Below are positions 33,372-44,805 of a stretch of DNA of 64,000 bases, piece by piece; the first letter of the stretch is position 1; every line of letters begins with the position of its first letter. Source of the DNA: Corylus avellana (taxonomy: Eukaryota > Streptophyta > Magnoliopsida > Fagales > Betulaceae); contig NC_081542.1 in the NCBI RefSeq assembly GCF_901000735.1, positions 25,373,093 to 25,437,092 of the forward strand. The letters run 5' to 3'. The translations under genes were made by a program, and so were the position numbers. The notes below the pieces were generated by a model. The model did no database searches and had not been told where the DNA came from. It saw only the letters and a list, made by a program, of their open reading frames with translations.

Positions 33372-35647
33372 CTGTTCATTATAAATATTGGAAGGCTAAG
33401 ATATATAGCGCAACATTGTCCAAATTTATAAAAAGAATGTGCTAAAAAAAAACAATAAGAAAATGGGTGGTCAACTATTCCATCAACTGTTTCGAGGGTG
33501 GCTGGCCACCAAGCAGCTAATGGGGATGGCTGACCACCCCTAAATAGTTCTTGGAGGCCAGTGGTTGTCTACCCAAAAGCAAATTTTGAACTGATTAACC
33601 ATCCTAAAGCAGTAAAAGGTGGCAGACCACCCCTAAATGTGCTTATGGGTGGTTTGGCCACCCCAGAATTTATTTTGGGATGGTCAGCCACCCACGTGCA
33701 TCATAAACGAATGATAATTGTTGGTCATGCAATACCTATGACCTATATCCTAAGTATTGCAAGAATAAAAAATGTTCGTCTTTCAACTGTTTTCTAATTA
33801 TTTTGTACAACTTTGGACATTTGCTGACATATGATTGGGATATGTTAAATTTTTTTTTTTTTAGTGGCTAATTTGTTTCCAGCCACGTACACCAACACAT
33901 GTCAAAAGTTGTAAAATAGTAATAAGTGCCACATTACTCCTTAAACAAATTCTAAAACCAATGGTAGCCAATATTGACAATCTTTTGAAAAGGGATATCT
34001 GTATAGCTTGAGATTTAATTTCTTTCCAAAATCTGGTATATATGGTGAATTAAAATTAAAGTATGCCAAGAAAAGGGTTAAAGTTTTATAATATAGTAGC
34101 AGTCGCACAAAATAGGAAAGATAGTCATAAGCTTTCCATATATAGTAACATTAATGGAGAATCAAATGTAGAAACAACAATAAAGGAAAACAAAAAAAAT
34201 ATATATATTAGAAACACTTAGCCCTCCTCTTTGTGCCTGTACAATCAACTCATATACATACAGCTTCACTCTCCATTCTCCTTTAATTTTCAAATCAATA
34301 ACAACATAAGTTCACCCCTCTTCTGGTGGAAGATACTCAAAAATGGGTCGGCGAAAGATCGAGATGAAGATGGTGAAGGACAGCAGCTCCAGGCAGGTCA
34401 CCTTCTCGAAGCGCCGGACCGGCCTTTTTAAGAAAGGAAACGAGCTTGCTACGTTGTGCGGCGCGGAAGTTGCCATGGTAGTCTTCTCCCCGGGAGGCAA
34501 GCCGTTCTCATTCGGCCACCCAAGCGTTGACTCGGTTGCAAACAGGTTTCAAAATCAGGACCTAGAACCAAATAACGGTAATGTCGGTGGTTCTTCAAAG
34601 GATGCGAAGGTGGATAAGCTTAATCGGCAACTTATTGGCCTGATTAAGCAGCTCCAAGCGGAAAAGAAGAGGGGAGATATGCTGGAGAAGGCAATGAAAG
34701 CAAAAGGGCAACCCAAATGTAAAGCACAGATCAATGAGCTCAGCCTTCATGAGCTTGAAAAGTTGAAGGGATCACTTGAGGAGCTCCGTGGAAATCTAAA
34801 AGCACGAGTCAGTGAGATGGAGGCATCATCTTCGTTGCTTCTCCTGGCCGGCAAAGAAACCTACCCGAGAAGATGACAAGCAAGTTACTAAAAAAGGTTG
34901 AGTCTTGTATTTGGACCATATATTCTATAATATATGGTTAATCTGTTGCTTGAAAGAACTCCAATTAAATGTGATTCATCTAACAAAAAAACTTCCGAAT
35001 GTGTGCTAAAATATGTATCAAAATGGCTGTTATTAGTGGTAATATTTGTCCATTTCTTTTTTGGGATGAATAATATTTGTGTATATTTCATTGTCTTCAC
35101 CACTTGAGTGGAAGTTATACGTGCAAAAGCACTTATGTAGACGCGCGTATGTCATTATGATGTTCCTCTTGTGCCATTTCAAAACCGATGAGGCTTTAAA
35201 ATTACTATTTGATTTGTAATAGATCATTATTAAATTTTAATTTAATTATAATTTTGAAAGTCACATTAATTTTGAAACGATGCAAGAGGAACATAAGGAT
35301 GACATTTAATATTACTTGAGAGGTAAATATAGAGTAATTTTACAAGTCATTTTTGTGTTTCTCCAAAAATAAGGTGTCTTTCAAAATCATCATTGAATCA
35401 AAATTCATTAGTAATCAATCACAAGCCCAATGGTGATCTTAATTAAGTTTCGTATCATCCTTGTAGCGACACAAGAGAGACTTATAGCATTACTCATAAA
35501 TACAAGTCTGTATGTATGCAAAATTAAATTTCAAAGATGTGGTTTGTGTGTGATAATTCTTTTCAAGAGGTGTTTTTTGTGTTTTGGTTAAGCAAACGTT
35601 TTGACGTAACATCAAGATAAAAGGAGTTTGGCCTTTTTTGTGTATAT

Positions 35648-35678
<31 letters not shown>

Positions 35679-36237
35679 GTTATTTATTAATGTTTTGATT
35701 GTTTAGGGAAAAAAAAAAAAAGTTCTCTAACCCAATTAAAATAGTGCTACGTGTCTATAAATATTTAAAAGGCATATTAAATTCAGTCTAAATTAGTAAA
35801 CTGATATTAATGAGGTTAAGAATTTAATGTACATTTTAAATATTTATAGACACTTGACACTATTTTACATGGGTTTGAGGATATTTATTCTAGACTAGTT
35901 TGAATGAAATTTCTGTCCTTTATATATATATATATATATTTTGAGAATGAAAACGGAAAACAATTATGTTGTTTTTTATAGTTGTTATCCTAGGACGTGC
36001 TTGATTACAAAGTTTAGACTTTCTTGACAAAAAGTGTGACCAAACTCATGTAGAGCTGTTCGCTTTGACCAGCTAGCACACATTATTTAGGATGATGCTG
36101 TAATGTCTATTAGTTTTTGTGAAAATTTTTAAAAAATTAACAAATACTATAATATTAAATATTATAATTAACTTAATTAACAAATACTATAATATTAAAT
36201 ATTATTAACCTAATAAAATGAAGATGTAGTATTTAAT
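33372..36237. repeat. Duplicated block M, copy 2 (start of contig 4)
   Basis: Direct copy of 30178-33045. It begins at the gap edge and continues into new sequence where copy 1 has the MULE-like insert. Confidence 0.93.
34343..34876 (+). CDS. AGL62-like MADS-box protein, second type, copy 2 with frameshifted tail
   Basis: It is almost identical to 31148-31702. A Glu-to-Asp change (GEMLEK to GDMLEK) and a 4-nt insertion (an extra CGGC near 34848) distinguish it. The insertion shifts the frame after LLLLA, so the protein ends after 177 residues with a different short tail (GKETYPRR). The MADS and coiled-coil regions are untouched, so DNA binding and dimerisation could be kept. Because the copies meet at a gap and differ by about 1%, they may be two alleles of one gene rather than a tandem pair. 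Confidence 0.85.
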   Translation: MGRRKIEMKMVKDSSSRQVTFSKRRTGLFKKGNELATLCGAEVAMVVFSPGGKPFSFGHPSVDSVANRFQNQDLEPNNGNVGGSSKDAKVDKLNRQLIGLIKQLQAEKKRGDMLEKAMKAKGQPKCKAQINELSLHELEKLKGSLEELRGNLKARVSEMEASSSLLLLAGKETYPRR

Positions 36238-36864
36238 ATTAGTACTCTTTGTACATAACAGTATGCGACAAAATTCATCGCTCAAACCATTCTTTGTAAC
36301 ACCCACGAAAAAAAAAAATGCTGATTTTTTTGTTCATCTTCATTTTCATTTTCTAGTTGTACAAGTTTTCTTAAATGCGAGTTAAAGATTCATTTTCATA
36401 TCATTTGGTTGTTTTTTTTTTTTTAAAAAATAAATAAATAAAGAAAATCTACCATGATTTCAAGGTTTTTAGGTATATTATTTAGAAATTTAACGGGAAG
36501 AAAAGTAAAGAAATTGCCTTCTTTATGTGAAGATGGACTTTTCAGCCAAATTTTCTATCTGATTAGCTTTTCATTCTTCTAAGGAGCATCCATCTAAACA
36601 CAAGATTAAAAGGAAACAAAACGGTCATTCTCAAGTCTTGAAATGAATTTCAAAAAGAAAAATTGGTGCATGCCACCTTTTTTATTAGGTGCCCTAGTCT
36701 GTCAAGAATAAATATGGCTGGATTGAAAAAGAAAAAGAAAAAGTTCTGGAGGTACATTATTCTTTATGCTTTTCTGAATTTATGATCATTAATTTTTGGT
36801 CTTTCAACCACAAATTGATTAACCTTAAAGCGATAATTGGTAATTATGTTCGGTTTTAATTGTT

Positions 36865-37270
36865 CAGACAAAGAAATTGATGGGTGTGGACATTATTGTT
36901 AGAGACTATGAGGAAAAGGTTATAGCAATTACGATGTGTTCATTAAGGAGGTTCATCACTGATCCAATTGTGCCGGATGCATATGCGTCTTGGACGGATG
37001 TGGTATTTGAGAGAGATCGATCTGGGTTTTCGCAATGTTATCTTGGAAGGTGATCATGCTTTGGAGATTGTACATACACAGTATACATGCACTACATACG
37101 TAAGGACGAGCAATCATGGAGCGTGTATGGAAATTTGATAAATGATTCGAAATTAATTATGAATAGTCTCTAATCTTGGAAAATGCTGCATACTAGAAGA
37201 TAAACAAATACAACAGCCCATCTCTGGCAAAAGCGTTTGTCCAACAAGACGTGGAGAACATTTGAATGAA
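36865..37270 (+). pseudogene. LINE RNase H remnant
   Basis: Translated pieces MGVDIIVRDYEEKVIAITM, a degenerate LEGDHAL-like stretch in another frame, and a final TTAHLWQKRL match the order and spacing of the LINE RNase H domain (compare VGIGIIARDATGQFLAA and AAHTLAKEA in the intact LINE). Several frameshifts and stops make it dead. Only the extreme 3' part of a LINE is left. Confidence 0.6.
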
Positions 37271-37275
37271 AGAAT

Positions 37276-37277
<2 letters not shown>

Positions 37278-37312
<35 letters not shown>
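37278..37312. repeat. AT microsatellite
   Basis: About 17 AT units. Confidence 0.9.
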
Positions 37313-37315
<3 letters not shown>

Positions 37316-37756
37316 GATATTGTCATCTCTGAGAGTTGCATGTATAATTTGATGTTTTATTAATGAAATCAATATTTCACTTCAGAAAAGAAAAATCCAG
37401 CTCTTTTAGCCTCCACCATCAAAGGAATATTTATTAGGTGGGAGAATCAAATAAAGGGAAAATATATAAACATAGAGAAAGCGTACGTACAAAATAAAGT
37501 GAAAACAGAAAGATTATTCTCAAATCTTCACATGCAGTCACTCCTAAAGAAATTTAATTTATTGGACCGACCTAGCTAGTATGAAAACTAGAACTATATA
37601 ATCAAAAGATTCGAAGTATTTATTCCTTCAATAAAGTCCTAGCTAGCCTCAACACACCAGGCTGTCTACTTCCAATCACTATTATTTGTTATTTGAGAAT
37701 TATTAATTAGAAAAATTTGGGAAAGATGGCTTAGTTAATTTGTTTTCAAATAATTA
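37313..37756. other. Intergenic DNA, LINE 3' remnant then unique sequence
   Basis: 37320-37390 may be the 3' UTR of the same dead LINE (gagagttgcatgtataatttgatgt-type sequence, then an A-rich run). No gene is seen. Confidence 0.35.
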
Positions 37757-37765
37757 TTATTTTAT

Positions 37766-38389
37766 GGGTAAAGTCCACATACCCTCTCAAACTACCAAAA
37801 CATTGTCAATACCCCCTCCCACCCCGCGACAAGCAATAAGACAAAAATGCCCCTAAAGGTTTCTCAATAAAACAAAAATACTTCTATAAATTCCAAAAAA
37901 AAGATATTTAAAAAAAAAAAATTAATTTAATAATATTTAAAAAAAAAACAATTTTTTTTAAACGGATTTTTTTTTTTTTTTGAAAAAAAAAAATTTATTT
38001 AGTTTTAAAAAAACGAAAATTTTCATTTTATTAAACGAAATTTTTTTAAAATTTTTTTTAAACGTAAATTTATATTTTTTAAAAAAGTATAAAACAAAAA
38101 TAAAATTAAAAAACGAAAATTTTCAGTTTTTATAAAAAAAATCGAAAATTTTTTATTTTTTTTTCTTATAAAATGGATTTAATAAAAAAAAAATTGGCCA
38201 ACGTTTGGATTTTTTTTTTTTTTTAGAATTTTTAGTATTTTTGTTTTTATTTTACTAAGGGTAATTTTGTCATTGGGGGGAACATTGACAATTTTTATTA
38301 GTTTGGAGGAGACATTGTCACAATTGAAAGTTTGGGATGAGACATTGTCAATTGAGTGGTAGTTTGAGGGGATTATGTGAATTTTTTCC
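37766..38389. mobile_element. MULE-type MITE with 9-bp TSD
   Basis: The 624-bp element has imperfect TIRs of about 32 bp (gggtaaagtccacatacc... against ggaaaaaattcacataatcc...). It is flanked by the exact 9-bp repeat ttattttat (37757-37765 and 38390-38398). Nine-base TSDs are typical of Mutator-like elements. The interior is A/T runs without coding. Confidence 0.7.
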
Positions 38390-39525
38390 TTATTTTATTT
38401 TATTTTTATAGATAAGAAGAGAAAAAAGGTCATAAGCAATTGAAGGGATCCTTACCATTATCAGAGAATGATCCAACAAAATTAATTTTTTTTTTAAAAA
38501 AATACTACCAGAAAAACCTTATTGAAGTAGTCTATTTAATTAAATCGTGAGCGCCAAAATTAACGTTTCTATAAAATTCAGAGGCGGACTAATTTTAAAA
38601 AGAAGTTGCCAAGCCAAAAATATTTACATTAAGGTGGAGAGATCTTACAACTTAAAATAGTGCCTTATTAAATTCAAATTTTAGATCGTAAATTTAAAAA
38701 ATTCACGTAGTTATGAATGTTTGAGCGTTTGGAATTTGTATCGTGTGTAAATTTCATGAAGAAAATGGGTCGTAAAACTTTGAGTTTTTTCACATAATCG
38801 AATCTTAAATTTATATATGAATTTGTACTAAAAACAAAATCATATGAGTTTGCTTCCAAACAAATTCATAGAATTGACTAAAGTATGGTGAATTGTCCCA
38901 TTCGATCGGCTATTCTCAATCATATATATATGGTGAATTGTCCTATTCCCAAAAATTAAAGTTTCAATGAACAAATTTCTTCGTATGCATTTCTAATCCA
39001 CCAGAACTTGTTTACCTTTCTAATTAATCCACCTTTTCATGATACATACATTTTTTGTTACAAATTTGAATCGAATATGTGGCAGCTGGTTTCAAAAGTT
39101 TTTTTTTTTCCTTTCGGCAAGATACCAGATCCATGCAATACTACCACCAAATTAACCAAGAGTTCCATGCAATTCTCAATTGTGGGGCATTTTTTTCTTT
39201 CTCTTTTTGATCCACCAGCTGCCCAAAAAGTTTTTTATTTTTTATTTTATATATATATATATAGTTGGGTTGGCCTAAATATAGAATAATTAAAAAAAAA
39301 ATGTAATAAAAAAATTATTTCTAAATCGATATTTGGACAAATCTAGATCAAGATTGCAAAATCATAAAAATATTTTGTGATATAGATGGAGATTTTAGTA
39401 ACTATGCTACAATGCCACATCATCATTATGAAATTGGATTTAGCCAGTGGTATTAATTTGGGTTTGATATTTACCCAATATACACACACACGGACACTAA
39501 AAAAGTTAAATAGTAAAAAAAAAAT
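38390..39525. other. AT-rich intergenic DNA
   Basis: No gene, RNA or flanked element seen. The open frames are short and low in complexity. Confidence 0.5.
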
Positions 39526-39862
39526 AGGGGTAAAGTCCACTTAACCCCCTTAAACTACCACTCCAATGACAATCTACTCTCAAACTATCAAAACACTGAC
39601 AATGTACTCCCAATTTTAACAAAATTACAAAATTACCCTTACTAAAATAAAAACAAAAATACTAAAATTTAATTTTTTTAAAAATTTTTTTAAGGGTATT
39701 TTTATCTTATTGAAAATTCTATAAGGGTAATTTTGTTATTCTGCTAGCATTTGAGAGTACATTATCATTGTTTTGGTAGTTTGGGGGGTAAATTGTCGCA
39801 ATTGATAGTTTTGGGGGTAGATTGTCATTAAGGTAGTAGTTTGAAAAGATTAAGTAGACTTA
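39526..39862. mobile_element. Second MITE of the gggtaaagtccac family
   Basis: It begins aggggtaaagtccacttaac and ends gattaagtagactt, the same terminal theme as 37766-38389, but it is shorter. The flanks are A-rich, so the TSD cannot be judged. Confidence 0.55.
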
Positions 39863-41464
39863 AAAAAAAAAAAATAAAAAAAAAATAAAAAAAGAAAAAT
39901 AAAGAATATGACTAAAAGACTCGATGAAGAGATGAGTTTTATCTATTTCTCTGATGTCAGACATATAACATATGACGTATTCAATTACGTGGTAATTGCA
40001 AACAAGCTACCACATATTATATCCTTCTACACAACTTGACTCAAAAGTATAAACAAACAAACAAAAATAAAATGATTTAAAGGTTGAATATTTGAAGAAG
40101 ACACCCTATCAATAATCTCTTTTTATTTTGAATTATCCATATCATTCTCAATCACACCTAATTAATTCATCCTATCATTTTTAATGTTGCAGTAGCTATC
40201 CTCAATCAGTGCTAAGCAATTTTTACCTTGTACGTCTGTCTAAGTTTAGATAGTAACATTATTTGGAAATGGCCACATCCTGATCAGCACTTCTCATCAC
40301 TTTCAAAAATTGAATAAGAGTAACTTAAAACAATAATCTTAGAAATATGAGAAATGCTATTTAGAAGGATCTCATATAATTACAATAAAAATCAACCCAT
40401 ATTATTATTATTATTATTATTATTATAAAAGTTGATCTAATAGTTGATTTTTACTACCATGTTATTGTAGTTGTATAGAAGTCTATTAAATAACATTAAT
40501 CTAGACATGTTAGTTATAAAATTAGTTGATCAAAAATATTAAAGTCTTTTCCTATCAACAATACTCCCATATCATCACCATCTAACTATGTTGACGTGAC
40601 ATTGTCAATCCAGCTTTAAATCAATCTTAATTAATTTTTTTTTTTTTTTTAAAAAAAAATTTAATGGTAAATTAACAATGCTACATCAGCATAGTGAGAT
40701 GGCAATGGGACAAGAGTATGCCTATTTAGACTTTTGTCTAAGATTATATAGGTTAACATAACCTAACCCATTTAATTAAGCGGATCAAACTCCCTGAACT
40801 CTAACCCACCAATTTAGTGTTAGGTTTGTCAGTCGTGTCAAAAATCGCCAGCCTTACTCATGTCGGGTTCAGATCATGTCAAAACATGTGTATAAAATTA
40901 TATATAAGTAATAAGTCAACACTAACCTGATCTATTTAATTAAACAAATCAGTTCTAAGAAACTAATTTTCTATTAAATTCGTAAGAAATTTTCATTTCT
41001 TGTAAAAAAATAAAAAATAAAAAATAAATTATGGGCCCTACTATCACCATACTTCTTCCATCCCCACAATTACAAAGATAAAAGACCACAAAAATAGATT
41101 GAAATTAGCCTTCATTTTCTTTCTAGAAGCTCTTGCACACATGACTCACACATTTACTCCTTCACGTTTACACTGACGAACGAAGACCCTTTGCTTTGAG
41201 ACCCCTATTTTGACTTCCAGCGAACCAAAACGCGGAGCCTTTATTGTTGTTCTTCCCACTCGGTCCACTCTTCTTCTCCAAAATACCAAAACACCCCAAC
41301 ACGAACCTTCCAAATCTCCAATCCCTCCCCACTTTCCGACCGAATCGTATTCCTTAAGAAAACCGAACCTTCTTCCCCACAATATAAACGAACCCAGAAG
41401 AGGAAGAGGACAAACAAGGCCTGCAGAGAGAGCTGGGAGAATTTTTTTTTTTTTTTTTTGTGAG
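39863..41464. other. Intergenic DNA upstream of the small membrane-protein gene
   Basis: 40350-40500 is a hairpin-like stretch (aaatgctatttagaagg ... tctattaaataacatt) around an ATT microsatellite at 40402-40424, probably a MITE. The stretch at 41100-41460 is less AT-rich and is likely promoter and 5' UTR of the next gene. Confidence 0.45.
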
Positions 41465-41680
41465 ATGGGATTCAAGAAGAACAGGTGGAGCTTCTTCAAG
41501 CGGCTGAGGAGCGAGACGCGGAGGTGGAGCTTCGTCGGCCCTGGTTTCAAGTGGAGGCGGCTGAATCTGCAGCTTTCTTTTGTAGACGACGTGCTTTTCA
41601 GGATTTTGTCTGTGTTTGAGGCTATTGTGCTCGTTGCCACCCTCTGTTTCTTCTACCTCTGTTGCGGCTGCCATTTTTGA
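41465..41680 (+). CDS. Small putative single-pass membrane protein, unknown function
   Basis: The 71-residue protein starts MGFKKNRWSFFKRL at 41465. The in-frame extension back to 41210 crosses a run of about 20 T and looks like 5' UTR. The first 40 residues are strongly basic with many Arg, Lys and Trp. Residues ~45-68 form one hydrophobic segment (FRILSVFEAIVLVATLCFFY) followed by LCCGCHF at the very end. The topology suggests a tail-anchored or single-pass protein with a basic cytosolic part. The Cys cluster could be lipidated or bind metal, which is speculation. I have a weak memory of similar short plant proteins ending CCGCH, but I cannot name a family. The local base composition supports coding. 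Confidence 0.6.
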   Translation: MGFKKNRWSFFKRLRSETRRWSFVGPGFKWRRLNLQLSFVDDVLFRILSVFEAIVLVATLCFFYLCCGCHF

Positions 41681-41817
41681 GCCTTCTACGGGTGTCTCTG
41701 TTTCTCTGTTTCTCTGCTTTGCTCAGAAATAATTTTTTCTTTTCTTTTCTTTTTTGTGGATGATTTTTAGCTCAAGGGTGTCATATTGGTGGGTAGATTT
41801 CCCAATGCAAGATGATT

Positions 41818-42363
41818 TCAGAGATTGTCAAGCAAAGCAAAGCTTTGTTGCATTAATGGAGAAGAGGAATTGTCTTGAGTAATGGCTGCAATGGCCTTCT
41901 GTAGTTGGAAAATCCGAGGACCATTTCTTTGGGAATAGCTTGCCTTGAGCTCATCCCACATATCCTGAGCAGACTTGATGTAGATTATGGTGGAAGCAAT
42001 GTCCTTCGAAACTGAATGCAAAATCCAAGAGACCACCATGTCATTGCATCTGGTCCATGCTGGAAGAAGACTGTCACCAGCAGCTGGTTTTGGCATTGAA
42101 CCATCAACAAAACATAACTTGTTCTTCGCACTCAGGGAAACAAGCATGGATCGACTCCATGTGTTGTAGTTATCCTCTGAAAGTGCACTGCCAACCAGAT
42201 TAAGTGCTGGATTTTCTCCATTGCTAAGAAACAGAGGGCTCGAAGGATCGATGAACTGATTATTGAAACCAGTGTTTATAGAAGCGGAAGATGAAGGATT
42301 GAGAGATTGTGCCATTGAAGGATTGAGAGATTGTGCCATTGAAGGAATAGGAATAAACTTCAC
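41818..42363 (-). CDS. Copia gag-like ORF (Copia N-terminal/UBN2-type), truncated
   Basis: 181 residues. After a duplicated SMAQSLNP motif comes the copia gag N-terminal pattern (NPALNLVGSALSEDNYNTWS, then VSWILHSVSKDIASTI and DMWDELKASYSQRNGPR). Gag would package element RNA. The frame then runs directly into the 3' end of the element's LTR (about the last 17 residues are LTR-encoded), so the rest of gag and all of pol are missing. The ATG lies about 20 nt after the 5' LTR/primer-binding site. Not a host gene. Confidence 0.8.
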   Translation of the reverse strand: MKFIPIPSMAQSLNPSMAQSLNPSSSASINTGFNNQFIDPSSPLFLSNGENPALNLVGSALSEDNYNTWSRSMLVSLSAKNKLCFVDGSMPKPAAGDSLLPAWTRCNDMVVSWILHSVSKDIASTIIYIKSAQDMWDELKASYSQRNGPRIFQLQKAIAAITQDNSSSPLMQQSFALLDNL

Positions 42364-42635
42364 AAAGTGAAGGGCTCTGATACCATGTCAAGCAAAGCAA
42401 AGCTTTGTTGCATTAATGGAGAAACAGAGTAATGAAGATCAAATGAGGAGAAGGGAAGAAAGAATAGAGAGAAAATCAGAAACTTGTATTCTGTAATATT
42501 TGATCTTAAACTGTTACAATGAAGAGAATCAGTTTATATACATGAAATCAGAACTTAGCTAAACAAACTAACTTAACTAACCAACAACAGAAAAACAGAA
42601 TGAACAGAATGAGAAAAGAATAAGTTTGTTTAACA
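41826..42635 (-). mobile_element. Miniature copia-type LTR element
   Basis: On the minus strand: a 250-bp LTR (42635 to 42386; TGTTAAACAAAC ... GCTTGACA), primer-binding site tggtatcagagccc (42372-42385), the gag-like ORF, then only the last ~36 bp of a second LTR (41826-41862). The direct repeat of the LTR end marks the deletion product. No matching 5-bp TSD is seen. Confidence 0.75.
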
Positions 42636-43302
42636 TGCGTGCATATATCTGAAAGAGATTATGCTAATGTATATATGTTTATGTACAAATTAAATGTTAG
42701 GTAAAAAACAGAGCTGAAAATTTCTCTCATGCAGTGTTCATTATCTGTTCTATTTATTTGTTTATTTATTTTTCCCTTTTTCTTCCATCTTTGTGGTTCT
42801 TGAGAAGAATGAGACACAGAAGAAAGACATGTAATGCATAAATTTGAGACATGTTTATATTGAAATTGGAGATGTCTAGATTTGATTCCTCAAATTAGTC
42901 TGATGGTCTGCTGCTTAGCTTGTCGTGCACAGATCAACTGCCATTGTTAATGTTTCTGTCAAATTTGTTGTGCTTTGTTGACCGAAGGAAGGCCTTGTTA
43001 AACTATCATTATCCCCTTTACCAAGCTATTTTATTTTGGGGGGTCTACTTTGCTTCAAACTGAATCAACTGATGCAGGTATTGGGATAATTTTTTAAAGG
43101 TTAATCCTACTATTCTTTTATCATTCTTATCACGTATGTGACACTTAAAACAAGTTACTTTAATCTATATGAAAGGAATGTGAAGAGTATATTACTCTTT
43201 TTCAAAAGAATTTATTTAAAAAGTATGTGACTTTTACATGTAGATACAAGTCATTTTTATAGATTAAGTTAAAAAAAAAAAAAAATTCCTCCCACTCAAT
43301 TT
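42636..43302. other. Intergenic DNA without recognisable gene
   Basis: Unique-looking sequence; no domain or element ends seen. Confidence 0.5.
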
Positions 43303-43747
43303 AAGGTCCGTTTGGAATTGTGATGTCAAAAAGTGCAATTTTAAAATAGCAATTTTGAATAGACAATTTGAAAATGTGATTTTTAAAAACACATTTAAGC
43401 GTTTATTTTATCCTTTAAAATTGTGCGTTTTCAAAAGAGAAATGATATTTAGTAAACTTTCATACGATTGGCATACAACTATGATGATTTGACAGTAAAT
43501 TTCAGTAATTGATTTTTATTTTTACAAGCCCTTGTTGATTCAACAAAGGCCGACTTTCACTGTCACATCATCATAGTTGTATGACAATCGTATGAAAGTT
43601 TACTAAATAGAATTACTCTTTAAAAAAAGCATATATTTACCTACGATTTGAACAATTCAAAATTTTTAAAAGTCACAATCACAAACAATCAATTTTTTGT
43701 TATTTAATTTAAAATTGCACTTTTAATCTTTGCAAACACACCCTTAA
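43303..43747. mobile_element. MITE (aaggtccgtttgg type) carrying another MITE
   Basis: The ends taaggtccgtttgg and gcaaacacaccctta are imperfect inverted repeats typical of plant hAT/MULE-derived MITEs. The body pairs to itself (gtgcaattttaaaat ... aaattgcactttt). It is split by 43436-43620. Confidence 0.5.
43436..43620. mobile_element. Nested MITE with ~60-bp terminal inverted repeats
   Basis: The arm ...tttagtaaactttcatacga and on (43449-43503) is the near-exact reverse complement of 43556-43610, around a ~50-nt core. Length is about 185 bp. It would fold into one long hairpin. Confidence 0.7.
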
Positions 43748-43979
43748 AAGAAAATTGTCATTTTCAAATTAAGCAAAAACTTGTAAGAACTGGGGTTGCA
43801 TAGGTTACAACTGGCCTGGATATTTTTTTATTTTTTATTTTTTTCTCTTGTTGGGCAGCTATTGCAAGTGGGCGTTGACCAGAAACTTGATAAATCATAA
43901 AATAGGGTTCTAAGTTTTGTATTTCTTTTCTGGTTTTCTGAGCACGTTTTGTGATTTTCATAGTTCTACTGATATACCT

Positions 43980-44235
43980 CATTACCTCGATGACATCTAA
44001 TTATTCTAATAAACTATTTTAGAAAATATTAATAAAAACTAATCATAAGAGAACAATTGGTTATCACGTGAAGTTTAGAGATATGATTATGATGATCATG
44101 TATATCTCATATGATTAGTTTTGTTAATGATTTTCATAACTAGATAAAAATAGTTGATTAGAATAATTATTAGATATATTATTCTAATAAACTATTTTTA
44201 TCTAGTTATGACTATTGGGTGTATGACTAAAAATA
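43980..44235. repeat. Hairpin-like inverted repeat
   Basis: Repeated segments attattctaataaactattt (near 44000 and 44182) and the inverted aaaaatagttgattagaata (near 44145) suggest a decayed MITE or a small foldback. Confidence 0.4.
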
Positions 44236-44747
44236 TTAACCACCTACGAAATACGTGTAATAGGCCAAACGTGCATTTTTAAACACAATCAGTGAACCGT
44301 TTAGCGGTGCATGTATTTTATATAAAAAAAAAAATGGCTGTTTGAAACTTTTCACGTAGCAAGTAAGAGGTGCGTTTTTAAAAATGTACTATTTTAAATC
44401 TCATTTTTTAATTTTTATCAAAAATTAAATTGTATTTTAAAAAATTACATTTTGAAAATACAATTTTTTCAAACAGCACATTTTGAAACTGCTAAATCAA
44501 ATGGAATGCTATACTTAGCAATTAACATTTATTAATTCTCAGCATTTTTTTTATAGGAGAATATATCTTTCATATTCATCCATTGAAAAAAGATAAAGAG
44601 CATAAAGCTATAGCTTAAAATTCTGATAAATCATAGCCAAAGCTATAAGGTTATAACATCATAGAGATAAACATAAAAATCTTACAGTCAAGCCCTATCT
44701 ATGACTTCAACATTCGCTAACACATATCCAAACTTCAGTTATAGAAT

Positions 44748-44805
44748 NNNNNNNNNNNNNNNNNNNNNNNNNNNNNNNNNNNNNNNNNNNNNNNNNNNNN
44801 NNNNN
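44748..44805. other. Assembly gap, 58 N
   Basis: 58 N, not the fixed 100, so probably an estimated gap size. Confidence 0.99.
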
